Assembly: GCA_024138025.1 (NCBI GenBank)
Contig: JAMXBD010001213.1
Location: forward strand, 186,001-250,000
Origin: Combretum micranthum
Lineage: Eukaryota; Streptophyta; Magnoliopsida; Myrtales; Combretaceae
Direction of reading: 5' to 3'
DNA length: 64,000 bases
Position 1 is the first letter of the stretch. Each line of letters opens with the position of its first letter. Made by a program: the position numbers and the translations under genes. Positions 37,010-47,852 of this stretch are shown here, one piece after another. The notes beneath the pieces are model-generated. The model ran no database searches. It saw only the letters and a list, made by a program, of their open reading frames with translations, and was not told where the DNA came from.

Positions 37010-37160
37010 ATTAATGGGACTAGGGTTGTATGACTTATGGACCACCCATTTAAGTAATGAAACTATGGTTGCATGTCTTATGGACCACCCCACTTAAGAT
37101 TGGGACTATGGTTGCATGTCTTATGGACCAACATTGGAACTGTAGTTGCATGACTTATGA
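37010..37160 (+). repeat. Minisatellite in S7
   Basis: Four units of about 40-50 nt built on GGGACTATGGTTGCATG and CTTATGGACCACCC. The sequence is unrelated to the arrays in the same slot of S1, S6 and Gyp-2. Confidence 0.7.
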
Positions 37161-37199
37161 ACTACCCCAAACCCCGAGTGGAGGGCGTAAATCCATTCA

Positions 37200-37224
37200 C
37201 ATATGACTACTGGAAAGTTATATG
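37200..37224 (+). other. Stem-loop A in S7
   Basis: CATATGAC pairs with GTTATATG, eight positions with one G.U, around TACTGGAAA. Confidence 0.65.
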
Positions 37225-37780
37225 CTTGCTTGCTCATTTGCTTGTGCATTCAAATGGTTTCTTAATTATAACTTGCTTGTATAGATATTTTAGCTTGGTC
37301 GAGTATGTTACTTGGAAAATGAATCTCACTAAGCAATTAGCTTATACCCCAATAGTTTTGTTGCGGTGTTCCTATTTTTGGATGTTCCGAGAGGACACTT
37401 TGTGCAGGTTTATCATATGGGATTAAAGAGCTTTTGAGGAAGTCAGGACCAAGTATAGGCGTGGACTTCTAGGAAAATCTCTTTAATATAGATTCAGATA
37501 TATGTAATTGGAGCTAAACGATGTAGACTCCTATTATTTTGGTGGGGGTATGCCCCCTTGGCTTTTGTAAAGTTTAACTATTTATCTTGTTGTGATTTAT
37601 ATTCTTAATGCTATGTATGCTTTCTTAAGACTACTCGAATCAAAGTGTGATCCTAAAAGTTGTGTGAGTACACCTCACACTCGATATGAAAACTTATGGG
37701 ATGACTAAGGTTGTCATACTTAAGTTTAAATATCGGGTGTGGTGGACTGTCACGTTTAGGGTACTCTTTGGGGCGTGACA

Positions 37781-38379
37781 ATTATCCTACACATGACTTG
37801 GAACTAGCGGCAGTTGTATATGCTTTGAAACTTTGGAGACATTATCTGTATGGTGAGAGATGCAAAGTGTACACAGATCACAAGAGTCTCAAGTATATAT
37901 TCACACAAAGGGAATTGAATATGAGACAGCAAAGATGGCTGGAATTAATTAAGGACTACGACATCGACATGCAGTATCGCCCAGGGAAAGCAAATGTCGT
38001 GGCAGATGCATTAAGCAGGAAGTGGGTAGAGAATTTGGCAGCTATGGTTACTACAGAACGACATCTGATTGATAATATGAGGAAATTCGGATTAGAGATA
38101 GTCACAAGACAAGTAGGTGAACTTTTGGCTAATATGAGAATACAGCCTACTCTTGTGGACAGAATCAAAACAGGTCAGTTAGATGATCAGAGTGTATTGG
38201 AGATCAAAAGAAGAATGGAAATGGGACAAACACCAGAATTTTATGTTGATGATGAAGGTATTCTGCGGTACAAAGGAAGGTTATGTGTGCCGATTCAAGG
38301 AGATTTAAAGAAAGAACTGTTAAAGGAAGCACACTATTCTAGTTATTCCATACATCCGGGATGGAACAAAATGTACTAG
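37781..38379 (+). pseudogene. pol: Second half of RNase H and integrase zinc-finger start of Gyp-1
   Basis: Picks up the RNase H domain right after S7: [20 protein letters not shown], then the catalytic [11 protein letters not shown] and the ADALSRK end motif. A tether follows. The integrase N-terminal zinc finger begins with the His pair in [15 protein letters not shown] and is stopped by TAG (38377-38379), where Gyp-2 has Gln (CAG to TAG). Confidence 0.88.
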
Positions 38380-38382
38380 GAC

Positions 38383-39242
38383 TTGAAAAAGTTGTATTGG
38401 TGGAATAACATGAAAAAGGAAATTGCAGAATACGTCTCTAAGTGTCACACGTGTCAAATGATAAATATCGAACACTGGAGACCGACAGGAGAGTTGAAAC
38501 CCTTACCAATACCACAGTGGAAGTGGGAACACATCACGATGGATTTTGTTTCCGCTTTACCCAAGACAAAAGAGAAGTTTGATTCGATTTGGGTTATTAT
38601 GAATCATCTCATGAAAGTAGCTCATTTCATACCTATCAAGACCGGGTATAAGTTGGAATAGTTAGCTCAGTTGTACATTAAAGAAATTGTGAGGTTGCAT
38701 GGAGTACCGGTATCCATTATATCAGATCGAGACACGAGGTTTGTGGGAAGGTTTTGGAAGAGTCTACATCAGGCATTGGGAACGAAAGTGATATTCAGTA
38801 CAGCTTATCACCCACAGACAGATAGTCAGTTGGAAAAGACTATTCAGACCTTAGAAGACATGTTGAAGGCGTACGTGTTGGACTTTAAAGGATCATGGGA
38901 TGAGTATCTGCCTTTAGTAGAGTTTTCGTATAATAATAGCTATCAAGCTTCGATTGGTATACCTCCATTTGAAGCGTTGTATGGTAGGAAGTGTAGATCA
39001 CCTATTCACTGGGATGAAGTAGGTGAAAGACAAATATTGGGACCCCAGTTGGTTCAGGATGCAGTCGACAAAGTTAATTTGATCAGACAAAGGTTACAAG
39101 CTGCTCAGAGTCGACAAAAGAGCTATGCGGACAAAAGAAGAAGACCCTTGGAATTTGAAGTGGGTGAGCATGTATTGCTCAAGATATCACCAACAAAAGG
39201 GGTTGTCAGATTTGGACTACGAGGAAAGTTAAACCTTCGATA
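38383..39242 (+). pseudogene. pol: Integrase of Gyp-1
   Basis: Integrase joins the element cDNA to host DNA. The zinc-finger cysteines are in KCHTCQM (about 38438-38456). The catalytic core has Asp in MDFVSALP (codon 38542-38544), Asp in ISDRDTRF (38725-38727) and Glu in SQLEKTIQTL (38833-38835), spaced D-35-E between the last two. An in-frame TAG at 38659-38661 interrupts it (CAG to TAG likely). GIPPFEALYGRKCRSP marks the downstream GPY-side region. The frame ends at TAG 39241, after a frameshift in the GKL-x-R-Y segment. Confidence 0.9.
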
Positions 39243-39578
39243 GTGGGACAGTACGAAATATTAGAAAGGATAGGCGACATGGCTTACAGATTGGCCTTAC
39301 CGCCTGACCTAGAAGGGGTACACAATGTGTTCCATGTGTCAATGCTTAGAAAGTATGTCCGGGATCTGAATGAAGTCATTGCTCTTGAACCGTTAGATGT
39401 TCAACCAAATCTTACTACAGTGGAAAAGCCAATAAAAGTTGTTGATTCTAAGGAGGAAATTTTGAGGAACAAGGTTATCAGATACGTTCAGGTACATTGG
39501 ACGAATCAAACAGAACATGAAGCTACTTGGGAACTAGAGGAGGGCATGGGATCCAGATATCCCGAGATATTTCAATGA
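39243..39578 (+). pseudogene. pol: Integrase C-terminus and chromodomain of Gyp-1
   Basis: Begins in the GPY/F-type module (YEILERIGDMAYRLALP, then HNVFHVSMLRKYV). It ends in a chromodomain (IKVVDSKEEILRNK, VQVHWTNQTEHEATWELEEGM) that in chromoviruses guides insertion to particular chromatin. The natural stop is followed by the purine tract of the 3' LTR. Confidence 0.9.
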
Positions 39579-39610
39579 TTCAGGTAAATTTTCGAGGACG
39601 AAAATTCTTT

Positions 39611-39620
39611 TAGGGGGAGA
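39611..39620 (+). other. Polypurine tract of Gyp-1
   Basis: TAGGGGGAGA just before TAAA and the 3' LTR start at 39625. It is the usual primer for plus-strand synthesis. Confidence 0.85.
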
Positions 39621-39624
39621 TAAA

Positions 39625-41837
39625 TGTAATATACAAAATAATTTTAAGTGATAAGTGTTCACAAGCTACTAGATTCTAATATGCATTTATGTTGATGTTA
39701 AAAATAGGTTAAGTTTGATCAATTTTGTGTTAAAACAAGATTGGCATCAATTGGATCAATTTCATTAATTTGTGCAATGAAGGCTGGCATCTCTAATGAA
39801 GAACGCCACCGGCCTAGGTTTTAAATTTGCCAGCGTACTCTTTAACAGACTATATGCCACCTCCTGGAAAATCTACGCCGCCAGCTTAGAGACGGTGTAG
39901 GATGGGAACAGTAGCGTTTTTCTTAATGCTGGGAGGAAAGCTGCCGGCGTTCATAAAGTTTCTTCTCAACACCGGCATGAAAGCCGCCGGCATAGGTCAA
40001 AGAATTGCTGGCGTACGATGGGAGAATTTGAATTATGGAGATCAAAGCCTCGATGAACGCTGCCGGCATTCGTGTAGATCTTGCCAGCGTATGGTGTAAG
40101 CCTGCAAATCTGCAGGTACGCCGTTGACTTATGACCAGTGTATGACCAAATTTCTATAAATACGAGACGCAAAAATCATTTTCGATAGATTTTTCTTTAT
40201 ATCATTTCTCCTTCGTGAAAGAGAGTTTTGGAGAGTTCTTGAAGATATATGCTTGGAAAATCATTGGGAGAATATTTTTTGATCCAAAGTAAGTAATCTT
40301 AATATTTTCATTGGGATTCTCTACAAATTGATACAAGTTTCTTAGGGCTTGGTTGAATTTTTATATGAAGGTTTTTGAAGAAAAACCCTAGCACGTGTAA
40401 GATCAGTGAATTAGTGAATGCGAGACGAGTTTTAGCGATTCAAAATAGCAAGTAAATCTCCTCTATTATAGATTCCAACAAAATACGATCTAAACAATCC
40501 TTATATATTCTTAATGTATTGCGAATTAGGGTTTTGGCGAAAATATTTGGTGATTGTGGAATTTTGTGTGGTTCCTTATTATTCTTGAAGATAATTGTGG
40601 AGTTTGATCGGAATAGACGGTGCAGATAACGGAGAATTCTTTTCAGGTTAGGATTTTTAGAGAATTCATGTTTGTTAAGATACTGCGATCATGTCTATTG
40701 ATATATATATATATATATATATATATTGTAATAGGACATTTGGAGTTTGTGAAACTATTGTTGATGTGGATATAGGAGTTGGTGGAGTTTGGTTTGACTT
40801 TGTGTTGTTGGTATCAAATTCAGAGGATTTGATTTATATTCTTGAGATTTAGAAAGGTACGACCAATTCATTGTTTGGTGTATGTGCTTGTAGATTAGAA
40901 TTTTTGTGAGTGGATGTAGGAACAGAATTGCATAATGAACTTAATAAATATTTGGCTTAATAATTATCTGTCTGGTTGTGGTTGGCTTTGAGCAGTAGAG
41001 ATCTGGCAGACAGTGATACTGGTGAGGCACCCTAATGATCTTAGTGTGAGGTTGTCCCGAGTGGACTCGTGCTAAGAAATGATTTCGATAGAATTTAGGT
41101 GTTCAGGAATTGGGATGTTTGGGGAGTACCCTCATCCATATATGTATATGATTACTTATTTTCAAATCAGTTGGTTGTTTTTATAGCAGAGTCTGAGTTA
41201 CTCTAAGTTCAGGATTTATGTATACTAGATTCTGAACCGTGTTGTTTTGCTGGACTAAAATAAATAATAATCTATTGTACGCATTTAGTTTAGTTGCATA
41301 TATTTATACATGTTGTATGTGCATAACCTTGCTTGAACTGGATTGGATATTATCGTACTGGGCTTCGACGCTCATTCTATTATATTTTAGGTACAGGTGA
41401 GGATAACGTGATATATGATCTATCGGGTTTTGATATTGTCTATGAGGATGGGGATGGCGTTATCGGTCCTGACTACCCTGCTGATGATTAATTATATAGT
41501 CATAAAGGATATAGGATGGATCACAAAAGACTTTTTATGTCTAATTTATATTTTGTTCATCGAACATTTAAGTTTTATTTGGAGTTTTCTTGTGGTGATA
41601 GTCTTAGGGTATGGTTTGACTTGTTGACCTGCAGTTATGTCAACAATATCTAGTTTTTTGATTATGGAGATTTCATTCTTATCATATGATTTATCTATGA
41701 GGACCATATGTCTTTTTTCTATACCTTGTGAGTTATACAAGTGTTATTCAGGTTAATTGTGGAAATTATAGCCTTAGCGTGCCCTATTAAGAGAAGACAT
41801 GTGGCGGGTTGTAATGCCAACATATTAGGGCATTACA
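39625..41837 (+). repeat. 3' LTR of Gyp-1, 2213 bp
   Basis: Direct repeat of 28947-31146. Here the GC-rich zone (39780-40140) keeps more intact GCCGGC and CGCCG motifs than the 5' copy. TATAAATA is at 40155-40162, and an AT microsatellite sits at about 40703-40727. Confidence 0.92.
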
Positions 41838-42025
41838 CATGTAATATATCTTGAAGAGTTATCAATGACCATCTATTACAAAGGACAAGTTTGGTGTTCG
41901 AAAACTACCATGTTAGTACAAAGACTATTTACCAAAATAACTTTATTCCTTAGCTTTGCTATACAAATAGATATTTTGTTTACAAAACAAGTATTTTCTC
42001 AAATGGTACAACAACATATCAATTG
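41838..42025 (+). pseudogene. Host strip with a TIFY-like peptide between Gyp-1 and Gyp-2
   Basis: Only 188 nt remain between the two elements. From 41865 the frame reads MTIYYKGQV, close to the TIFY core (TIF[F/Y]xG) of JAZ/ZIM proteins. The residues usual after it (VLVF-like) are found only by moving one frame at a T run, near 41891. Gyp-2 then interrupts; past it, at 60424-60474, one frame reads PMLLRRNSLVEL, resembling a Jas motif. Both resemblances are short and the second is in one of several frames. This could be a relic TIFY gene or coincidence. Confidence 0.22.
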
Positions 42026-42541
42026 TGTCACGCCCCACAGGGTATCCTAAACGTAACAGCCTGCCACATACTAAATAAGACTCTCGAATTCCCTATCCGA
42101 GCCCTTCGGGAGTCTTATATAGATGTAAAGCGTTCCTTTACGACAATAGAATACTCGACCAATGGAGTTAAATAGTTTAATGTGGCATTCATTAGCCATA
42201 GATAATAAACCAAAACGTAATTATACTTTACAAAATCTAAGGGGCATTCCCCCGCAAAATAATATCAAGTCCATTACAGTCATCCAGAGTCCTTTAGTTT
42301 CCAACGGAAGTCCATACAAAAAGAATGAAGTAAACTTCTATGGGAAACTCCTATCTCCGGTACCTGTGCTGTGGCTTGCCTCGGTCTAAGCCAGATAAAC
42401 TCGTGCTGCAATAAGTAAAAACTATGGGGGCGTAAGCTAACTAGCTTAGTGAGTAAGAACTTCATATCACAATTAAGTACATTCATTCAAACAAGTGATT
42501 ATTCAAGCAAGTGTATGCATCAAACAAATGAGTTCAGCAAA

Positions 42542-42565
42542 CATATGACCAACGGAAATCATATG
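42542..42565 (-). other. Stem-loop A in the Gyp-2 3' LTR
   Basis: CATATGA / TCATATG, a perfect 7-bp stem as in S6, with the loop TTTCCGTTGG on the minus strand. Confidence 0.7.
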
Positions 42566-42644
42566 TGGATGGACTTGCGCCCTCCATCCCGGGTTAGCAG
42601 ATTAACGAATCCTATGGTACGACGCCGTTTAAGCTCACGGTCAA

Positions 42645-42742
42645 CTAAAATAATTCGTTTTATGGATCACGATTAACCAACAATTTCGTTTTATGGATCA
42701 CGATTAACCAACATATTCGTTTTATGGATCACGAAAAACCAA
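42645..42742 (-). repeat. Minisatellite in the Gyp-2 3' LTR
   Basis: Three units of about 36 nt containing TTCGTTTTATGGATCACGA and TTAACCAAC on the plus strand. The matching array in the 5' LTR is at about 57577-57665. Confidence 0.7.
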
Positions 42743-43221
42743 CCAATGCTAATGCTCCATCCCCATCGTGATATGAATGAATCCAATTAATTGAAGTCGA
42801 ATATACATTAGTTCAATTCTTTTAGGTGACCAACAAGTATTCACAGACATTCAATATAGATACTAGCTAATCAGTCAATAGCTTAACACCCGGTTTCGAT
42901 ATTTCTTAAGTTCCATTCCACACATCAACAGCAGACAAATATATATAATTCCCATATACCCCATCATGCATATCCATTTTTATCTTTGCCTACACCACTA
43001 GTGCCACTACATTACAATCACAATCATTAATTGAGAGTGGAAGTAAAACTCACTCGGCCATTGGACGCCGGTCTTTTAGTAGTAATAGTCGGGAGTAGGG
43101 TGTCGTCTTGCTCGGGATCACCTACCAAGTAAGAATAATCCTAATGAGATTCTCATCATGTAACTAATCCAAACTATGCATCTAGACTAGATGAATTCGG
43201 AATTCTCGCTATTTGCGGAAG

Positions 43222-43264
43222 CTCCGACTTAAAACGGCCATAACTTGGTCATTTTAACTCGGAA
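43222..43264 (-). other. Stem-loop B in the Gyp-2 3' LTR
   Basis: Minus strand TTCCGAGTTAAAATGACC pairs with GGCCGTTTTAAGTCGGAG. The wobble pair of the other copies is here a G-C pair. Confidence 0.65.
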
Positions 43265-44405
43265 TTTCGCAAATTTTATATCGATCTCTATCTACTTCGA
43301 AAGATCTATCTATTTCTAATATTAATTCAAGTTTTGAAAACATTAAGGTCACGGAACAGTAGGATCAGATCTGTTCCGTAAATCCTCCAATTCCAAAATT
43401 TGCTTTGCTTTTGATGAAAATGTTCCTAGTTGATGATTCATGCATAAATGGTATATGAATGAATTCCTAACATGAATATCATGTAATGAACTCCATATAT
43501 GCATGGTTTTGATGATCTTTGATGATGGACTCTTATGAATTCCTAATTATTAGAATTTCCTTAATGACCTTATAACAAGTCATTATTACCAATCTTACAT
43601 CCCCTAATGTTTTTATGATTTTATCCTTAGAATTTACTTATCACCTAATTAAAAATGAGTTCCCAACATCCATATTAATCATGACCTTCATTCATGCATA
43701 AAAATCCACATTTTTCATTGAGTAAATATGTTTTTGAATGGCTACTTGAAAAATCCGAATTTTGAATTTTCATTTTCTTGCATTTTCCTTATGAGAAAAC
43801 TTGTTTAATGCATCAAAAATTGAGGCTCCAATATATCTATTATCTAAGACTTCATTTAGCTCATAAAACATGCCATCTAAGCTTAGATACTAAGTGTTTA
43901 TATGGGCATCACCCAAAAATACGAATTTGACTACACATCAATCCAATATTTTTCATTCTAACTTTACTTGTTTTACATTTTATCATGCCTAAACTCATCT
44001 AACTTATGGAAAATCATTCCTTCAATATACCTATTACACATACCCTTCATTTTTCTGTGAAATATGAGTTTAAAATGATTTTGGTGGTTTTTAAAGTAGG
44101 GTTTAATTTCATCCGAATTTCCAACAAACATTTCTACAAAACCTTTATTTTTCAATGTTCTTGCCTCCTATATATGAAGATCTACTATCTAACATCTATA
44201 CATATACAAGACTACATTTTTATGATCATCAATGCATGGAAATCAAAATAACTCTATGATCATACATGTAAATGAAATGTGGTGTCTAAACTTAGATCTA
44301 CTAACTATAATGCATGAATCATAATCTCATGGCATGAACATCAATATATATGCAAGATCTCTACTTTACATGCATGAACAAGAGATATCTTAACATAAAC
44401 TCATC

Positions 44406-44790
44406 TAAACACTAGATCCATGTCTTGTGATGGCTTGATATTCTTGTTCATGTGTTTTCATGTCCCTAGCATGAGCTCATTGGGATTAAATGAGAAAACA
44501 CACAAGATATAGCTTTGCCATTACAAGATTAGGAAGAATCAAAGCTTAAATCAACATACCAATGAAGATAAAGGAAGAATGAAGAAGTCTTGAGTTGAAT
44601 GAGAGAAGGGGGGAGGGGGCTCACGGCACTAAGGAAAAAAGAGAGAGTTTTTCTCTTTTGAAAAATTTGAAACAAGTAAAATGAAGAGAGAGAGAAAAAT
44701 ATGTTTATATATGAAATGAATTAGGGTTTTAGTTGAATAAATGGAGTAAAAATAATTAAATTGAGGGAAAACAAGGGGGGGCGCCGGCCA
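44406..44790 (-). promoter_or_regulatory. Promoter and leader of the Gyp-2 3' LTR
   Basis: Read on the minus strand: GGCCGGCGCCCCCCC (near 44789-44774), TATATAAA (44711-44704), a CT-rich leader, then TTG|GTATGTTG. The equivalent in the 5' LTR, which would drive the element, is at 59730-59721 and 59650-59643 with its donor at 59487-59486. The boundary chosen at 44406 is arbitrary. Confidence 0.4.
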
Positions 44791-45385
44791 TTCTTGTGTG
44801 TGTGTGTGTGTTTTGAAATTTTGATTTTGTAATTTAGTAATTAAAATGTAATAAATGTGATAATTATTAAGAGACAAAATTCATTGGAAAAGAAAATTGA
44901 AATGAGTAGTTGTAAGGATGTAAGAATAGGGTATGGGTAGTGTGTAGTGTAGGTTGTACTTGTGAATAGTAGACAAGACATCTACTTTACCGGTTGTAAC
45001 GAAAACACGGGAAAAGCTATAACTGTAATTTTTATAGCTCGAAAATTATAAAATTGATATTTTTGGAATCCTTATAAAATTACGGTTCTAATGAATATTC
45101 CGGAACATTTTTCTGAATCGTGGTCCGGGGCACGCTTTTCCGTAATTGAGCTCGGGAAGGCCCGGAATTGAAAAATTCCCGAATTTAAAACTTTCAAAGG
45201 TCTAAAATATACTTTAGAACAATAATTCAACTTCATTTACTTTATAAAACTTCTTTTATTATGAAACCGAAGGAAAGCCGGATTTAGGGTTCCTAAGCTC
45301 TCTCACTAGACTCAAACTGGACCGGATTAGGGTTTCGCTTCCAATTCCCGGGGTTTCTTAACTACTGAGAATACCGGGGTTTACA

Positions 45386-45398
45386 ACCTCCCCACCTT
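45386..45398 (-). other. Polypurine tract of Gyp-2
   Basis: Minus strand AAGGTGGGGAGGT directly abutting the 3' LTR start TGTAAACCCC. Confidence 0.88.
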
Positions 45399-45414
45399 AA
45401 ATAAAGTTTTGTCC

Positions 45415-45885
45415 TCAAAACGGAACTGACGTACCTTGTCCTTCAAATAACTCGGGGTACTTCCTCCGGATTTCGTCTTCAGCTTCCCAGGTTGCTTCCT
45501 CAAAGGCATGATTCCTCCATAACACTTTAACGTAGTGAATGTCTTTGTTTCGTAGCCTTTGAGTTTTCTTATCCAATATCTTCACTGGGTGTTCCTCATA
45601 TGTCAGGTTTTCCTTCAGCTGAATTGGTTCCAACTCCAGAATCCTTTCCGGGTCGGCAACGTACCTCCTCAATACTGACACATGGAATACATTGTGGATC
45701 CCGGACAAATTTGGTGGCAGGGCTAGCCGATATGCCAGATCTCCGACCCTTTCCAAGATTTCAAAAGGTCCAATGTATCTCGGGCTTAACTTCCCTTGTG
45801 TACGCATCCTCTTAATACTTTTAATCGGGTTTATCTTTAGGTACACATGATCACCCACCTTGAATTCAAGTTCTCTTCTTTTCAA
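45415..45885 (-). pseudogene. pol: Integrase C-terminus and chromodomain of Gyp-2
   Basis: 156-residue open frame. Residues 1-60 cover the end of integrase with the GKLSPRYIGPFEILERVG (GPY/F) module, then HNVFHVSVLRRYV. Residues about 95-150 are a chromodomain: VKILDKKTQRLRNKDI, then VLWRNHAFEEATWEAEDEIR. It is intact in itself and separated from the integrase core by a frameshift. In chromoviruses this domain recognises histone marks and biases insertion. Confidence 0.92.
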
Positions 45886-46490
45886 GTCTGCCCAACTCTT
45901 TTGCCGTCCTGAGCTTCTTTCATTTTCCGCTGAATCAACCTCACTTTATCTGCGGCTTCTTGTACCAATTCCGGCCCAATAGCTACCTTTTCCACTTCAT
46001 CCCAAAACAAAGGGGATCTACAGCGCCGTCCATACAGAGCTTCATACGGTGGCATTGAATGGTGGAGTGATAGCTGTTATTGTAGGCAAACTCAATTAGA
46101 TGTACATGACTATCCCAACCCCTTTGAATTCCAAGGCACACGCTCTCAGCATGTCTTCTAGGGTTTGGATCGTCCGCTCAGACTGTCCATCTCTGAGGGT
46201 GATAAGCCGTACTAAAATGCAATTTAGTGCCCAAGCTCTTTTGCAGCTTGTCCAAAATTGGACACAAATCTCGGGTCTCTATCGGAAATAATCCCTGCAG
46301 GTATGCCATGTAACCGTACGATCTCTCTGATATAGATCTTGGCTAATCTTTCCATTGAGTAGGTCATATTTATGGGTAAGAAATGCGCCGACTTGGTTAA
46401 CGATCCACTATCACCCATATTGCATCACAACCAGATGGAGTCTTGGGAAAACCACACACAAAATCCATGGATATCTGATCCCACTTCCAT
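45886..46490 (-). pseudogene. pol: Integrase catalytic core of Gyp-2 (several frames)
   Basis: Homology to integrase runs through this stretch in more than one frame. 46224-46418 gives KSAHFLPINMTYSMERLAK and the second catalytic Asp in IISDRDPRFV. Upstream minus-strand sequence near 46450-46480 encodes the MDFV catalytic Asp region. Around 46010-46040 is the ALYGRRCRSP block. Frame changes are single-base and lie in short homopolymers. Confidence 0.85.
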
Positions 46491-47192
46491 TCAGGAATAG
46501 GTAAAGGCTTTAGCAATCCACCCGGTCTCTGGTGCTCTACTTTCACCTGTTGGCATACGGACATTCATTACATAATCTGCCACATCTCGCTTCATGCCAT
46601 TCCACCAATAGCGGCTTTTCAAATCTTGATACATTTTGGTACCTCCCGGATGCATGGTATATCCGGAGTTATGAGCTTCACTCATTATTTCTTTCCTCAA
46701 CTCCTCATCCTCTGGCACGCACAGTCTTCCCTTCATTCTGATCACGTCCTCATCATCTATGGCAAAGTCAAGGTACTTTCCTGCTTGGGTTTCCCTTTTT
46801 ATCTTTTGTATCACCTCGTCATACCTTTGGGCTTCTTTGATTCTCTCTATGAGGGTCGGTTCCAGTGCCAGGTTGGATATCTCAAGCTCAGCGCTTTGGT
46901 CTATGAACTCAATCCTTAGCTTCTCAAACTCCTTAATCAAATCTCTTTGACTTGTGATCAAGGCGGCTACTTCCCCGTGATTCTTCCGACTTAGGGCATC
47001 CGCGACCGCATTAACTTTCCCTGGACAGTAATTTATTCCCAGATCATAATCTTTTATTAATTCCAGCCATCTCCTTTGTCTCATGTTTAGCTCTTTCTGT
47101 GTGAACAGGTATTTAAGACTTTTATGATCTGTGTATATCTCACACCTTTGTCCATATAGATAATGTCTCCATAGCTTCAAAGCGAAAGACAA
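46491..47192 (-). pseudogene. pol: RNase H C-terminus, tether and integrase zinc finger of Gyp-2
   Basis: [20 protein letters not shown] and ADALSRK mark the RNase H end. A tether follows, then the zinc-finger His motif [19 protein letters not shown] and the [15 protein letters not shown] block. The cysteine pair is lost from this frame by a one-base change in a GG doublet near 46556. Confidence 0.88.
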
Positions 47193-47852
47193 CGGCAGCT
47201 AATTCCAAATCATGTGTAGGGTAGTTCTGCTCATGTGGTCTCAATTGCCGAGAAGCATATGCAATAACCTTCCCTTCCTGCATCAAGACACATCCAAGGC
47301 CATTCCTTGAGGCGTCACTGTGCACGTATAGGACTTTTCTGGGTCTGGTAAAACTAAGATCGGTGCCGATACCAATCGTCGTTTCAATTCCTGAAAGCTC
47401 TGTTCCCTCTTGTCCGTCCAAACGAATTTCTCATTCTTTTGAGTCAATTGAGTCAGTGGCTTGGCTATCTTAGAGAAGTCCTTCACAAACTTGCGATAGT
47501 AGCCAGCTAATCCCAAGAAACTTCTTACTTCGGTAACCGTTTGCGGTGGTTTCCAATCCACTACAGCCTTGATCTTTTCGGGGTCAACTGATATCCCATC
47601 ACCGGTTACTACATGTCCAAGAAATGATATTCTGTCCAACCAAAAATCACATTTGGACAGCTTGGCGTACAGCTTATTATCCCGTAAGGTTTGCAACGCC
47701 AAACGAAGATGTTCCTCGTGTTGCTCTTTGGTCTTCGAATATATGAGGATGTCGTCTATGAAGACTATCACACACTTATCCAAAAGTGGCTTATAGACTC
47801 TATTCATAAGGTCCATAAATGCAGCTGGTGCATTAGTCAGCCCGAACGACAT
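47193..47852 (-). pseudogene. pol: Reverse transcriptase core and RNase H start of Gyp-2
   Basis: [19 protein letters not shown] leads into the catalytic [12 protein letters not shown] (Phe-Ile-Asp-Asp). Next come the connection [19 protein letters not shown] and the RNase H Asp in [18 protein letters not shown] and [20 protein letters not shown]. Frame changes occur at 47852 (start), about 47330 and about 47180. Confidence 0.9.

Larger units (their letters stand above)
34064..37780 (+). mobile_element. S7: complete solo LTR, 3717 bp, inside Gyp-1 pol
   Basis: TGTAAACCCCTGTTTTC to TTTGGGGCGTGACA, flanked by a perfect ATTAT duplication (34059-34063, 37781-37785). The host RNase H coding sequence resumes exactly after the duplication. 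It contains a 50-nt poly-C run, a TATTTAAG (about 34959), a CT-rich leader, a donor TTGAG|GTAATC (GT at 35116), a degenerate stem-loop B (36467-36510), a minisatellite and stem-loop A. The acceptor position reads TTGCGG, so the 3' splice site is lost. Open frames at 34783-35119 and 37157-37426 are not judged coding. Confidence 0.94.
28947..41837 (+). mobile_element. Gyp-1: full-length decayed Ty3/gypsy chromovirus, carrying S7
   Basis: 12,891 bp, or about 9.17 kb without S7. It has two direct LTRs (28947-31146, 39625-41837), a TGGTATCAGAGC primer site, the domain order gag, protease, reverse transcriptase, RNase H, integrase, chromodomain, and a purine tract before the 3' LTR. The long LTRs and C-terminal chromodomain point to the Tekay clade. 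Flanks TATAT and CATGT differ by two transitions, as expected of an old duplication. Several in-frame stops and frameshifts make it non-functional. Its LTR is unrelated to the S1-S8 family, apart from the general architecture. Confidence 0.93.
42026..45385 (-). repeat. 3' LTR of Gyp-2, 3360 bp
   Basis: Minus strand TGTAAACCCCGGTATTCTC to TGTGGGGCGTGACA. It is the near-identical partner of 56946-60337, differing mostly by one- to four-base indels. Modules: GGCGCCGGCC (44780-44789), TATATAAA (44704-44711), donor TTG|GTATGTTG (GT at 44559-44558), stem-loop B, minisatellite, stem-loop A, acceptor TTATTGCAG (last intron base 42406). Confidence 0.94.
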
